64,000 nucleotides of DNA from Helicobacter turcicus. GTDB taxonomy: Bacteria > Campylobacterota > Campylobacteria > Campylobacterales > Helicobacteraceae. Positions within the stretch are counted from its first letter, which is position 1. The number at the start of each line of letters is the position of its first letter. The stretch covers positions 1 through 64,000 of the forward strand of contig NZ_JAIGYQ010000003.1 of NCBI RefSeq assembly GCF_019711685.1, read 5' to 3'. Below, one piece after another: positions 8,995-19,923 of the stretch. Under the pieces are notes generated by a model that was given only the letters and a program-made list of their open reading frames with translations, was not told where the DNA came from and did no database searches. The translations under genes were made by a program, and so were the position numbers.

Positions 8995-9840
8995 ATGCTA
9001 AATGATTTTTTAAAACTAATTATTCAAGAAACAACTGCTACCATAGAAGGCTTATTAGGACAAGCACCAGAAGTTAGCCACATTGATGCTCAAGATGGTA
9101 AAAGTGATTCCATAAAACCCCCTATGGCTAAGATTGATATAAACACTGATGATGGTGCAAGTCTAGCATTTTTTATCTCCCCTAAGGTTGCAACTGCACT
9201 TGCTGATATGATGCTAGGAGGAGAGGGGGAGAGCAAAGAAGCAATGGACGCTGATGATTTAGATGCGACAAAAGAAATTGCTTCTAATATTTTTGGTGCG
9301 ATTTCTACTTCTCTTGGAGGGCAAAAGGAGCTTCCAAAGCTTAGCTTTACATTAAGCAATATTAACTTTATCCCAGATGGGGATTTAGGGCTTGCAAATT
9401 ACAGCGGATTTTATACTTTTTCTTTTAATATTGGCTCTGTGCAGGATTATTTATATTTTGCCTTTTCTAGCGCATTTGAAAACCATTTTAATCCAAATGC
9501 CGCTGCAAGCCCTACCCCTTTAGCAGAAACTTCAAATAGTGGCGATAGTCCAGCAAAAGTAGAGCTTAATAATGCTGAAATGAAAAATATGGCAATGCTT
9601 TTAGATGTGCGTTTGCAAGTAAAAGTTAGAATCGGACAAAAAAAAATGCTTCTTAAAGATGTGATTGCTATGGATATTGGAAGTGTTGTAGAGCTTAATC
9701 AACTCGCAAATGACCCTTTAGAAGTGCTTGTAGATGATAAAGTTATCGCAAAAGGGGAAGTTGTCATTGTAGATGGAAACTTTGGAATCCAAATCACAGA
9801 AATTGCCCCTAAAAAAGATAGAATTGACCAATTGTTATAG
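8995..9840 (+). CDS. fliY: Flagellar motor switch protein FliY (FliN-like with CheC-like N-terminal domain)
   Basis: 281 residues. The C-terminal SpoA/FliN domain (about 200-275: LLDVRLQVKVRIGQKKMLLK, then GSVVELNQLANDPLEVLVDD) packs with FliM in the C-ring. The N-terminal part (about 45-160) is CheC-like (AKIDINTDDGASLAFFISP, ATKEIASNIFGAISTSLGG). A Pro/Ser/Ala-rich linker separates them. AGGAGGAG in the end of fliM provides the ribosome site. It closes the flagellar block; the next gene begins only 8 bases later. Confidence 0.92.
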   Translation: MLNDFLKLIIQETTATIEGLLGQAPEVSHIDAQDGKSDSIKPPMAKIDINTDDGASLAFFISPKVATALADMMLGGEGESKEAMDADDLDATKEIASNIFGAISTSLGGQKELPKLSFTLSNINFIPDGDLGLANYSGFYTFSFNIGSVQDYLYFAFSSAFENHFNPNAAASPTPLAETSNSGDSPAKVELNNAEMKNMAMLLDVRLQVKVRIGQKKMLLKDVIAMDIGSVVELNQLANDPLEVLVDDKVIAKGEVVIVDGNFGIQITEIAPKKDRIDQLL

Positions 9841-9848
9841 GAACTTCT

Positions 9849-11410
9849 ATGCTATTTAGCTCATATATTTTTATTTTTGTCTTTTTGCCTATAATGCTTA
9901 TAGGTTTTTATGGCTTAAGGTTTTTTAATCAAAACTTTCTTGCTAAACTTTTCTTAATACTTGGGAGTTTATTTTTCTATGCTTTTTGGGAAGTAAAATA
10001 CCTTGCGCTTTTGTTGCTTTCTATCTTTGTTAATTATGGAATTGCAACACTTATTTTAAATAATTTTACACCATTAGAGCGGGGGGGGGGCAGAATAATA
10101 GTAAAAGAATAATCTATCTTTATGGTGGAATCTTTTTTAATCTTGCCTTACTTGGCTTTTTTAAATACACAGATTTCTTTTTAGAAAATTTCAATCTTGT
10201 TTCAAATCTTTTGCATTTTAATTTTAATATCCCTTTGCCTCATATTTTATTGCCTCTTGCGATTTCGTTTTTTACTTTTCAACAAATTGCTTTTTTGGTG
10301 GATTGTTATAAAAGAGTTAGCGTTAGTGATTTAGAAGAGAATCATAATTTTAACTTTTTAAAGCGGGTTCAAATAGATTTTTTAGATTATTGTTTATTTG
10401 TTAGTTTTTTTCCACAGCTTATTGCAGGACCTATTGTGCATCATAAAGAGATGATGCCGCAATTTAAACTCTTATTTAAGATGCCTTCTGTGCAATGGGA
10501 TAAGATTGCTAAGGGTGTGTTTATTTTCTCCATAGGTTTGTTTAAAAAAGTCTTTATTGCTGATAGTTTTGCAAAATGGGCAAACAATGGTTTTCGTATT
10601 GTAGAAAAAGGAGAGTTTTTAAATTTCTTTGAATCTTGGGTTACCTCACTCTCTTATACTTTTCAACTTTACTTTGATTTTAGTGGGTATTGCGATATGG
10701 CAATAGGCTTAGGATTACTTTTTGGAATCCTTTTGCCCATTAACTTTAGCTCTCCCTATAAAGCTCACAATATTACAGACTTTTGGAGAAAATGGCATAT
10801 TACATTAGGAAGATTTTTAAAAGATTATCTCTATATCCCTTTAGGTGGCAATAGAGGCTCTAAGCTTCTAACGTTTAGAAACCTCTTTTTTGTTGCATTT
10901 TTAAGCGGAGTATGGCATGGGGCTGGATTTGGTTTTATTATTTGGGGAGCTTTACAAGGGATTGCTATGTGTTTGCACAGAGCTTATGGATATGTTTTAG
11001 AGAGCTTAAATCTAGCACAAAGTGCATTTTTACAAAGCCGTTTTTATAAAGTTTTTTGCTGGTTTATGACTTTTAATTTTTTAAACATCACTTGGGTGTT
11101 TTTTAGAGCAGAGAATTTACAAGGTGCGCTTAATTTATTACAAGGAATGTTTGGGATTGTATGGGTGGAATTACCACACAAAGCAAGACATATACCACGA
11201 CTTCTAGAGAATCTTGATGGAAGAAATGAAACGTTATTCTTTTTAGTTTTTGCATTTATGATTTGTTTGTGTGCAAAAAATAGCATTGATGGCTTACAAG
11301 ATTTTAGAGCCTCTTGGAAAAATGTCGTATTTGCAGGGTTTTTACTCTTTGTCTCCGTAGCAACTCTTAGCATAACTCCTTATGTAGAATTTATTTATTT
11401 TAATTTTTAG
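9849..11410 (+). CDS. MBOAT O-acyltransferase (AlgI/PatA-like), phase-variable, OFF in this sequence
   Basis: AlgI-type membrane-bound O-acyltransferases move acyl groups across the inner membrane onto extracellular glycans. The N-terminus MLFSSYIFIFVFLPIMLIGF is typical. After the poly-G tract (10081-10090) the frame changes: codons from 10091 read QNNSKRIIYLYGGIFFNLAL and continue through PQLIAGPIVHHKEMMPQ, FSGYCDMAIGLGLLFGI, FWRKWHITLGRFLKDYLYIP and SGVWHGAGFGFIIWG with the catalytic His. With 10 G the product stops at residue 87. With 11 G (or 8) a 520-residue enzyme results. ATG 9849 is 8 bases behind fliY, so it may be read from the flagellar operon. Acyl acceptor unknown. Confidence 0.88.
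10081..10090 (+). repeat. Poly-G tract, G10, in the MBOAT gene
   Basis: Ten G follow TTAGAGC. Upstream codons run in the frame of 9849. The MBOAT continuation lies in the other frame, so one more G (11), or two fewer (8), joins them. Falls at codon 78. Confidence 0.95.
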
Positions 11411-11418
11411 GGTTTTTT

Positions 11419-12534
11419 ATGAGTAATTTTAAATTTGTCATTTATACATTAGTATTCTCTGTTTTCTTAACCTTTCTATCTTTAGGTTTTATGTATCTTT
11501 ATGACCCCTTACAGATTTTTCACAAAAGTTATTTTAAAGAGGCAAGATTCTTTAATGAGACGCGTTTAGCAGCTAGGGGGATAATAGCGCACTATGATTT
11601 TGATTCTTATATACTAGGCACTTCTATGCTACAAAATACTTCCGCTAAAGAAGCTAGTGAGAAATTAGGGGGCAATTTTGTTAATATTTCTCCAGCAAAT
11701 AGTAGTATCAAAGAGAGGGCGATTATCTTGGACTATCTTTTTGAACATAAAAAGCCAAAAGCTATTATCTATTCCTTAGATGGCTTTAGTGATATTGTGA
11801 AAACTGAAACAAATTTTAAAGTGCTTTATGACAAGTCTTTCATTAATGATTTTGGAGCCTATTTAAATGATAGGTTTATTCTTTGTCTCTTAACATTTAG
11901 TAGAAAAGAAAAATGTATTGGTGAGGAAGATTTAGAAACGCACTTGCAGTGGATTAAGGAAGAAAAACATTTGCAAGTATTTGGAGGTTTTGAAAATTGG
12001 GTGAAGTTTATTCCTAATATTTTCAAAGAACAAAAAGAACTTAAAAATTTTATACAAGGAAAACCCATAGAAGTAGAATTTAATCCAAATAAAATAGACA
12101 TTAGCAAACAACAAAAATTTATAGAATCTTATACCTTATCTTTTATAAAGAGTAATCCTAATACAAATTTTCATCTCATTTTACCTCCTTATTCAAGACT
12201 TAAGTTTAAGATAGACAGCAATGCTTTTATAGAGCGTAAAAAATTATGCATTTGGTTACTGCACCAAACAAAAGATTTAAAAAATGTTACCATTTATGGT
12301 TTTGACACTTTAGATTATCCAGATTCTATTGCAAACTATATAGACCTTATCCATTATGCAAACGATATGAATTCCCTACAACTTGATGCAATACAAAATA
12401 AAACTCATATCTTAACACTAAATAATGTTGAATCCTATTTTAATGCTTTAGAGCAAAAAATAAGAAATTACGACTTAACCCCGTTAATTGACATTGCTAA
12501 AAATATGCAAAGCATAGAAAACACAAAGGAGTAA
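11419..12534 (+). CDS. Membrane-anchored SGNH-like partner protein of the MBOAT acyltransferase
   Basis: 371 residues with one N-terminal membrane anchor (about 8-28) and a large exported domain. SYILGTSMLQNTSAKEA near residue 66 looks like block I of an SGNH/AlgX-type esterase or transferase (GTS in place of GDS), followed by GNFVNISPANSSIKERA. The C-terminal region holds ATG-proximal aromatic motifs such as PPYSRLKF. Position 8 bases after an AlgI-like gene is the usual place for the second-step periplasmic acyltransferase. Because the upstream gene is OFF here, this partner would lack its acyl supply. The SGNH assignment is inference. Confidence 0.6.
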   Translation: MSNFKFVIYTLVFSVFLTFLSLGFMYLYDPLQIFHKSYFKEARFFNETRLAARGIIAHYDFDSYILGTSMLQNTSAKEASEKLGGNFVNISPANSSIKERAIILDYLFEHKKPKAIIYSLDGFSDIVKTETNFKVLYDKSFINDFGAYLNDRFILCLLTFSRKEKCIGEEDLETHLQWIKEEKHLQVFGGFENWVKFIPNIFKEQKELKNFIQGKPIEVEFNPNKIDISKQQKFIESYTLSFIKSNPNTNFHLILPPYSRLKFKIDSNAFIERKKLCIWLLHQTKDLKNVTIYGFDTLDYPDSIANYIDLIHYANDMNSLQLDAIQNKTHILTLNNVESYFNALEQKIRNYDLTPLIDIAKNMQSIENTKE

Positions 12535-12558
12535 GCCTTTTTATTAAGCCTTTTTAGC

Positions 12559-12564
12559 TACAAT
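12559..12564 (+). promoter_or_regulatory. -10 element placing the transcript start at or next to the ATG at 12572
   Basis: TACAAT preceded by AGC. It ends 7 bases before ATG 12572, the normal distance to a transcription start. No Shine-Dalgarno sequence is visible, so the mRNA may be leaderless. Read from pattern only. Confidence 0.5.
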
Positions 12565-12571
12565 TGTGGCT

Positions 12572-12994
12572 ATGGATGACAGAATCAAGGCATTTATTGC
12601 AGAGCAACACTTACTTTCTCTTAGTGTGATTGATAGCACAGATAGTGCGCACTTAGGTATTTATACCGCAAGTTGCTACTATGTATTTTTCTCTTCAAAT
12701 TTGAGCCTATGTTTCAAAAGTGATTCTAGTTCTAAACACATAAAATTAGCTTATGTTAATCCAAGCGTTGGTGTAACAATTGCTCAGGATTCTAACATTC
12801 TAGCAAACATAAAAGGTGCGCAAATTCAAGCACGATTCCGTGATTCTTCGCAAGAAGAGCAAAATGCTTACTACAAAAAATTTCCCTTTGCAAAACTTGG
12901 GGGAGGAGTAGTTTTTGCCCTTGATATTTGCTTTGCTAAATACACAAACAATCAACTTTTATTGCAAGAAAAATTAACATATACTAAGGAGTAA
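12572..12994 (+). CDS. PNPOx-like flavin/heme-binding fold protein
   Basis: 140 residues from ATG 12572; an in-frame GTG two codons earlier (12566) would lie within or beside the promoter. Sequence from [19 protein letters not shown] through [29 protein letters not shown] and [10 protein letters not shown] follows the split-barrel pattern of pyridoxamine-phosphate-oxidase-like proteins. Substrate is unknown. The stop is one base before the mnmA start (TAAAATG with AAGGAG ahead), suggesting co-transcription with mnmA. Confidence 0.6.
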   Translation: MDDRIKAFIAEQHLLSLSVIDSTDSAHLGIYTASCYYVFFSSNLSLCFKSDSSSKHIKLAYVNPSVGVTIAQDSNILANIKGAQIQARFRDSSQEEQNAYYKKFPFAKLGGGVVFALDICFAKYTNNQLLLQEKLTYTKE

Positions 12995-12995
12995 A

Positions 12996-14039
12996 ATGAA
13001 AAAGGTTTTATTATTGATGAGTGGCGGCGTGGATTCTAGCTATTGTGCCTATCTTTTACAAAAACAAGGTTATTTAGTGCATGGAGTGTATTTAAAGCTC
13101 CATGATAAAGAAGAAAAGCACATATATTTTATTCGCAATATCCAAAAATGCGCAGAACATTTAAACATAGAATATTCTATCATTGATGAGAGAGGGCTTT
13201 TTAAGGCAAAAGTTTATGATTATTTTGTGGAATCTTACAAAAAAGGCTTGACTCCAAATCCTTGTGCAATGTGCAATCCTTTTGTAAAATTTGGAATCGC
13301 ATTTGATTTAGCTGATAAAATGGGATTTGATTATGTTGCAACAGGACATTATGCACAGATTAAAGAGAATAAAATTGCACAAGGTGCAGATATGCATAAA
13401 GACCAAAGCTATTTTCTCTTTGGATTAAAACAAGAATGGATTTCTCGCATTATTTTTCCACTTGGAGATAAAATTAAAGAGGAGATTAAGCCCATAGCCT
13501 TAAAAGAACTCTCTTGGCTTGGCACATTAGAGACATATAAGGATTCTCAAGAGATTTGCTTTGTAGAAAATTCTTATATTGATGTGCTAAAGAAGCATTA
13601 TAAAACAGAATCTAAAGGCGATGTGTTAGATACACAAGGCAATGTTATTGGCACACATAAGGGCTATATGCAATATACCATTGGCAAACGCAAAGGATTT
13701 GAAATCAAAGGTGCGCTAACCCCTCATTATGTGTTAAAAATCAACCCACAAGACAACACCATTGTAGTAGGAGATAAGGAAGCTTTGGCTGTAAAAGAAG
13801 TGCGCGCAGTTAATTTTTCTTTACCTAAAGAGTATTTTAAAGGGGACAATATTTTAGAGTGCGAAGTGAAAATCCGCTACAAAAGCAATAAGGCAAAGGC
13901 TAAGGTTGAGTTGGTTAAAGAAGAGCAAAAAGAGGTGATTGTCGCGCATTTAGAAGAGCCTGTTTATGGCGTGGCAAGCGGACAAGCTCTTGTGTTATAT
14001 GACGGACATAAAGTGCTTGGTGGAGGTTTTATTCTTTAA
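12996..14039 (+). CDS. mnmA: tRNA-specific 2-thiouridylase MnmA
   Basis: 347 residues. Thiolates U34 of tRNA Lys, Glu and Gln. PP-loop SGGVDSS at about residues 9-15; [16 protein letters not shown] with the first catalytic cysteine; [22 protein letters not shown]; and SQEICFVEN with the second catalytic cysteine. C-terminal beta domain ends in [24 protein letters not shown] lies 6 bases before the ATG. Confidence 0.95.
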   Translation: MKKVLLLMSGGVDSSYCAYLLQKQGYLVHGVYLKLHDKEEKHIYFIRNIQKCAEHLNIEYSIIDERGLFKAKVYDYFVESYKKGLTPNPCAMCNPFVKFGIAFDLADKMGFDYVATGHYAQIKENKIAQGADMHKDQSYFLFGLKQEWISRIIFPLGDKIKEEIKPIALKELSWLGTLETYKDSQEICFVENSYIDVLKKHYKTESKGDVLDTQGNVIGTHKGYMQYTIGKRKGFEIKGALTPHYVLKINPQDNTIVVGDKEALAVKEVRAVNFSLPKEYFKGDNILECEVKIRYKSNKAKAKVELVKEEQKEVIVAHLEEPVYGVASGQALVLYDGHKVLGGGFIL

Positions 14040-14225
14040 AAGCTCTAGGATAAAATGTATTTAAAAAGCAGTGGAAGGATTTTAAGGTATTCTTATGTGT
14101 GAAGAGCAGAGCTAAAGAGTGCTAGAGAGGGAGTGCTAGAGAGATAGTAAGAGTAAAAGAATTTAAAATAAAATAGAGATAAAACAAGGTAATCGTAGAG
14201 TGATTATAGCATTTGATAATTTTTA

Positions 14226-14254
14226 TTGACAAATAAAAATAATTTTTGTAGTAT
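14226..14254 (+). promoter_or_regulatory. Sigma-70-type promoter of the PerR/Fur-family gene
   Basis: TTGACA at 14226-14231 and TAGTAT at 14249-14254 with a 17-base spacer. A transcription start near 14261 would leave a leader of about 43 bases ending in TTTAAGGAAAA before ATG 14304. The stretch between mnmA and this promoter (14040-14225) holds no gene; it contains two near-copies of AGTGCTAGAGAG around 14118-14143. Confidence 0.65.
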
Positions 14255-14303
14255 AAGTAGCTTTTTGACAAGATAAAATTTTAGTAAGTTTAAGGAAAAA
14301 TAA

Positions 14304-14708
14304 ATGTTTGAAAAGTTGTTAAAGGATAATAACCTAAAAATCACTCCACAACGTCTTGCAATTTTAAAAGAAATCCAAAAATTTGGACATATTGGCATTG
14401 ATGAGATTTATGAAAATATTAAAGAAAGCAATCCTTCAATGTCTCTAGCAACTGTGTATAAAAATCTTACCTTTATGCAAGAGGCAAAGATTGTTGATGA
14501 GGTGAAGCTCCCTAACCAAAAACAACGTTACGAGCTTGTTAAAAATCCACATATCCACCTTGTGTGTGAGAAGTGTGGGAGTATCACAGATATGGAATTG
14601 GAACGTCCTATTGATGCGCTTAAAAAAACTTGCGCGGAGGCTTCACATTTTAAGATTAAAGAAACTTCTATTGCGATGATTGGGGTTTGTCCGCATTGTC
14701 AAGATTAA
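14304..14708 (+). CDS. perR: Fur-family metalloregulator, PerR-like
   Basis: 134 residues. Winged helix with LKITPQRLAILKEIQ and SLATVYKNLTFMQEAKIVDE (recognition helix), then the dimerisation domain with NPHIHLVCEKCGSITDME and a terminal CPHC; the two CxxC pairs are the structural zinc site. Short N-terminus and the NQKQRYEL/HIHLVC pattern fit Campylobacter-type PerR better than the long H. pylori Fur. Expected role: peroxide- and metal-responsive repressor, possibly of its own promoter. It is convergent with pseF, and the two stops overlap by 4 bases. Fur versus PerR is inference from motif similarity. Confidence 0.8.
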   Translation: MFEKLLKDNNLKITPQRLAILKEIQKFGHIGIDEIYENIKESNPSMSLATVYKNLTFMQEAKIVDEVKLPNQKQRYELVKNPHIHLVCEKCGSITDMELERPIDALKKTCAEASHFKIKETSIAMIGVCPHCQD

Positions 14709-15382
14709 TTTTGTTTTAGAATTTTGTATTTTAGTTCTGCAAAATTCCAATCCTCTAGTGTGTCAATATCTTGCACTTGTGATTGTGGCAAGATGAAGCT
14801 AAAAGAATTTTCAAAAATATTTTCTTTTTCTTTCCAAATTTCTGCACGTGCGAAATAAAACTGCCCTGCATCGTGATAGACCTTTTTTAAATCTTGTGAA
14901 CGTTTTGCAAAATACTCTTTAAATAGCATTTTATTTTTATTCTCTGTGATTGTAAAAGCGCGGAATGGGGAGTAATCGTATTCTACAACACTAAAGCAAT
15001 AGCAATCTTGCGCATTTTTCTGCGCTAAAAGAAAGGCATTTTTTAATGTGTTAAAATCTAATAGCGGGGCTGTGGCATATAAACAACACACCCAAGATTC
15101 TGTATTTATGGAATCTATGACGTGCAAAATCACTTCTCTAGTAGCAGTGTAATCATCGCTTAAGGATTCTGGTCGTTTGAGTGGAGTTGCGCCTAATGTT
15201 TTTGCATATTCTAAAATTTCTGTATCATCGCTTGAAACAATAACTTTAGAAAAGATTTCACTTTTAAGGGCATTTTCTACGCTATAAGCAAGAATTGGCT
15301 TACCACAAAAGTCTTTTAAATTTTTGCGTAAAATCCGTTTGCTCCCTCCACGTGCTGGAATCACGCAAATACAATCTTGCAT
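14705..15382 (-). CDS. pseF: CMP-pseudaminic acid synthetase
   Basis: 225 residues. CMP-sugar synthetase motif IPARGGSKRI at the N-terminus, then KNLKDFCGKPILAYS, VIVSSDDTEI and RPESLSDDYTATREV. It activates pseudaminic acid with CTP for flagellin glycosylation. Last gene of pseB-pseC-pseF: it begins one base after pseC ends. NeuA-type sialic acid synthetases share the motif, but the pseB/pseC context decides. Confidence 0.9.
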   Translation of the reverse strand: MQDCICVIPARGGSKRILRKNLKDFCGKPILAYSVENALKSEIFSKVIVSSDDTEILEYAKTLGATPLKRPESLSDDYTATREVILHVIDSINTESWVCCLYATAPLLDFNTLKNAFLLAQKNAQDCYCFSVVEYDYSPFRAFTITENKNKMLFKEYFAKRSQDLKKVYHDAGQFYFARAEIWKEKENIFENSFSFILPQSQVQDIDTLEDWNFAELKYKILKQN

Positions 15383-15383
15383 T

Positions 15384-17524
<2,141 letters not shown>

Positions 17525-17642
17525 TTATGAATCCTTTGCGAAAAATAGGCTTTTATTATAGCAAGTAATCTCTTTATTAATTTAAGGTTTTGTAAAATAA
17601 AATTTTAATCAAGATTTGTCAAATTACATTAGGAGCGTGGTT

Positions 17643-18926
17643 TTGAAAAAAATATGTGTTTTCCTATTGTTTTGCTTTGTTTTTGCATATGGGGAGAGTG
17701 GGCTAGATTCCACTTTGCCTTCTGCACCACAAGACTTAAAAATGCTTTTGCAAAATGCGCAAAAAAATCTGCTCTTACACGCAAAAAATACGGAATCACA
17801 AGCATTAAAAGAAGAGAAAAAGGCACTTTATGGAGAATATTTGCCAAAAGTTGCTCTAGGCTATGCCTATCAAAACACTTTAAATCCTGATATTTTCTAT
17901 CCAGAACGTGTAGATGGTGCGTTTTTAGAGGCGCAGTGGCTACTCTTTGATGGATTAAAAAGAGAGGGTAAATTAGAGATTGCAGAGTATAAAATTAAAG
18001 CTAAGGAATCCCAAAGTAAAAGCACAAAAGATCAATTAGAGCTAAAAATCATTAAAGAGTATTTTAGCGCTCTAAGCGCACAGAGTAAGCTAAATGCACT
18101 CAAACATCAGCAAAAAGAATTGCAAGAGAGTATTGTAAAGTATGAGAAATTCTATGCTGTTGGGCTTGCGGCATTAGATACGCTAGAGGCTATAAAAGCA
18201 CAAAATTACCAAAACTCTTACACAATAGAATCTGTGAAGTTAGCATACAAAGCGCATTTAGAGCAACTCTCTTTGCTAAGTGGCACACAAGTAACTACGC
18301 TTAATGTGCGCACAAAACTCCAAGATGTATCTCTAGATACACCCCAAGTAGCAAGAGAGGATTTGCAAGCGAATTTTTATGCAACAAAGGCAATAGAGAG
18401 CGCAAAATCGCAATACACTTATTTACCAACCATTGCGCTAACTAACCGCTACATACGTTATAATTACCATAATCGCAATATTCCCCTACTCCCTTTTAAT
18501 ATCCCCCTAGAAGATCCAAACTATCAAAATATTTTTGGAATTTCAGTGAGTTTTACGCTCTTTGATAGTTTTGCAACACTTAGAGCAAGGGAGAGTGCGC
18601 GCCTAAATGCACTGGCTGCAAACTTTGAGTATGCGTATTTAAAGGATATGCAAAATAAAGAGCTAATCATCGCAAAAGAAGCACTAAGAAGCGCAAAAGA
18701 AAAAATCACTTGGGCGCAATCAAGCGTGAAATCCGCTTCTGTTACGTATTCTTATGCAAAAGAGAAATTTAACGCACAACTTATTGACTACACGCAGTAT
18801 TTAAATGCACTTACTACACTTCTAAACGCCCAGAGCTTTTATGATGAGGCGCGCTTTGATTATGAGATTAAAAAGGCGGAATTTCTTTATAAAAATGGGA
18901 ATGCTTTAGTGCAGTTTGTGAATTAG
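17643..18926 (+). CDS. hefA: TolC-family outer membrane efflux protein (HefA-like)
   Basis: 427 residues from TTG 17643, which has AGGAG 8 bases upstream and gives a clean signal peptide (KKICVFLLFCFVFAYGES). The earlier frame start at 17616 has no ribosome site. Two long alpha-helical repeats with heptad character (about 45-210 and 260-420) fit the TolC trimer tunnel. It precedes an adaptor and an RND pump, the order of hefABC in H. pylori and cmeABC-like sets. Substrates not deducible. Confidence 0.82.
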   Translation: MKKICVFLLFCFVFAYGESGLDSTLPSAPQDLKMLLQNAQKNLLLHAKNTESQALKEEKKALYGEYLPKVALGYAYQNTLNPDIFYPERVDGAFLEAQWLLFDGLKREGKLEIAEYKIKAKESQSKSTKDQLELKIIKEYFSALSAQSKLNALKHQQKELQESIVKYEKFYAVGLAALDTLEAIKAQNYQNSYTIESVKLAYKAHLEQLSLLSGTQVTTLNVRTKLQDVSLDTPQVAREDLQANFYATKAIESAKSQYTYLPTIALTNRYIRYNYHNRNIPLLPFNIPLEDPNYQNIFGISVSFTLFDSFATLRARESARLNALAANFEYAYLKDMQNKELIIAKEALRSAKEKITWAQSSVKSASVTYSYAKEKFNAQLIDYTQYLNALTTLLNAQSFYDEARFDYEIKKAEFLYKNGNALVQFVN

Positions 18927-19089
18927 CTAATAGAATGTAAAAATTTTTTAGAGCATACTTTTATTTGAAGTGGTTTAAAAGATAAATCACCCTAAATTTA
19001 AACAAAAAAGCATAGGAAATTTTTAAGAGAAAAGCACTACAATGCGCTTAGTGATAAGGCTAGAATTTAGCATTTTTAAGGAAGGGCTT

Positions 19090-19923
19090 TTGAAAACTTG
19101 GATTTGTGGTATTGTTAGTGTTATGATGCTAACACTTGGGCTTAAGGCGGAATCACAAATAGAGATACAAAGAGACGCACAAGAGGTAGAACAAAAAGAA
19201 GTCTATGCGACATTTGAAGTGCAGGCAGTGCAAAGCGCACTTTTAGCACTTAGTGCAAATGGAGTTGTGGATAAGGTTTATGTAGATGTAGGCAGTGTCG
19301 TTAAAAAGGGTGATAAACTGCTGGAATTAAGAGCAAAAGACCTTAGAGAAAATACGGAGGTAGCAAGAGCGAATTTAGAGGCATTAAGGACAAAGCATAG
19401 TTTTCTCTCAAGGCAGTTTAAACGTTATGAAAAGTCTAAAGATGCACTAGATTTAAACGCATTTGAGAAGATTAAAGCCGAATATAAGGTAAGTGTTTTT
19501 GAGCTTAAACGTGCAGAAGCAAATTACGCACTCCAAAAGGAATTGTTAGATAACACAATTTTATATGCACCTTTTAGCGGAGTGATTACTCAAAAGTTTG
19601 TGGAAGTAGGCGATGGTGTGGGGGCGATTTCAAGCAAGGCATTTGCGTTAGAATCGTTAGAGAAAAAAGCGATTATTCGCTTTGATTCGCGTTATTTTGG
19701 GGCGGTGCAAAAAGGTGATACTTTTGTGTATAAAGTTGTTGGTGTGTTGCAAGACTCTAAACTCACTCTCCATAAAATCTATCCTAGTATTGATAAAAAC
19801 ACAAAAAAGGCAACAGCGGAGAGTTTTCTTAAAGACTCCAAGATTCCTTCTGGAGTTTTTGGCGATGGAATGATTTTACTCTCGCCTAAAAAATCTAACC
19901 AAAAATCAAAGAGAGTGCTTTGA
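19090..19923 (+). CDS. hefB: Periplasmic adaptor (membrane fusion) protein of an RND pump (HefB-like)
   Basis: 278 residues from TTG 19090, chosen because AAGGA lies 7 bases ahead and the product begins with a signal sequence (KTWICGIVSVMMLTLGLKAES). An ATG at 19042 is in frame but has no ribosome site. Biotinyl-lipoyl-like halves flank a coiled-coil hairpin: GVVDKVYVDVGSVVKKGDKL, then helices about 85-150, then NTILYAPFSGVITQKFVEVGD. It links the inner membrane pump to the TolC-like channel. The stop overlaps the pump ATG (TGATG). Confidence 0.82.
   Translation: MKTWICGIVSVMMLTLGLKAESQIEIQRDAQEVEQKEVYATFEVQAVQSALLALSANGVVDKVYVDVGSVVKKGDKLLELRAKDLRENTEVARANLEALRTKHSFLSRQFKRYEKSKDALDLNAFEKIKAEYKVSVFELKRAEANYALQKELLDNTILYAPFSGVITQKFVEVGDGVGAISSKAFALESLEKKAIIRFDSRYFGAVQKGDTFVYKVVGVLQDSKLTLHKIYPSIDKNTKKATAESFLKDSKIPSGVFGDGMILLSPKKSNQKSKRVL

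Noticed and set aside
14110-14150. Two near-copies of AGTGCTAGAGAG as a repeat array
   Set aside because: Only two short copies, with no spacer regularity; not a CRISPR or a recognisable regulatory element.
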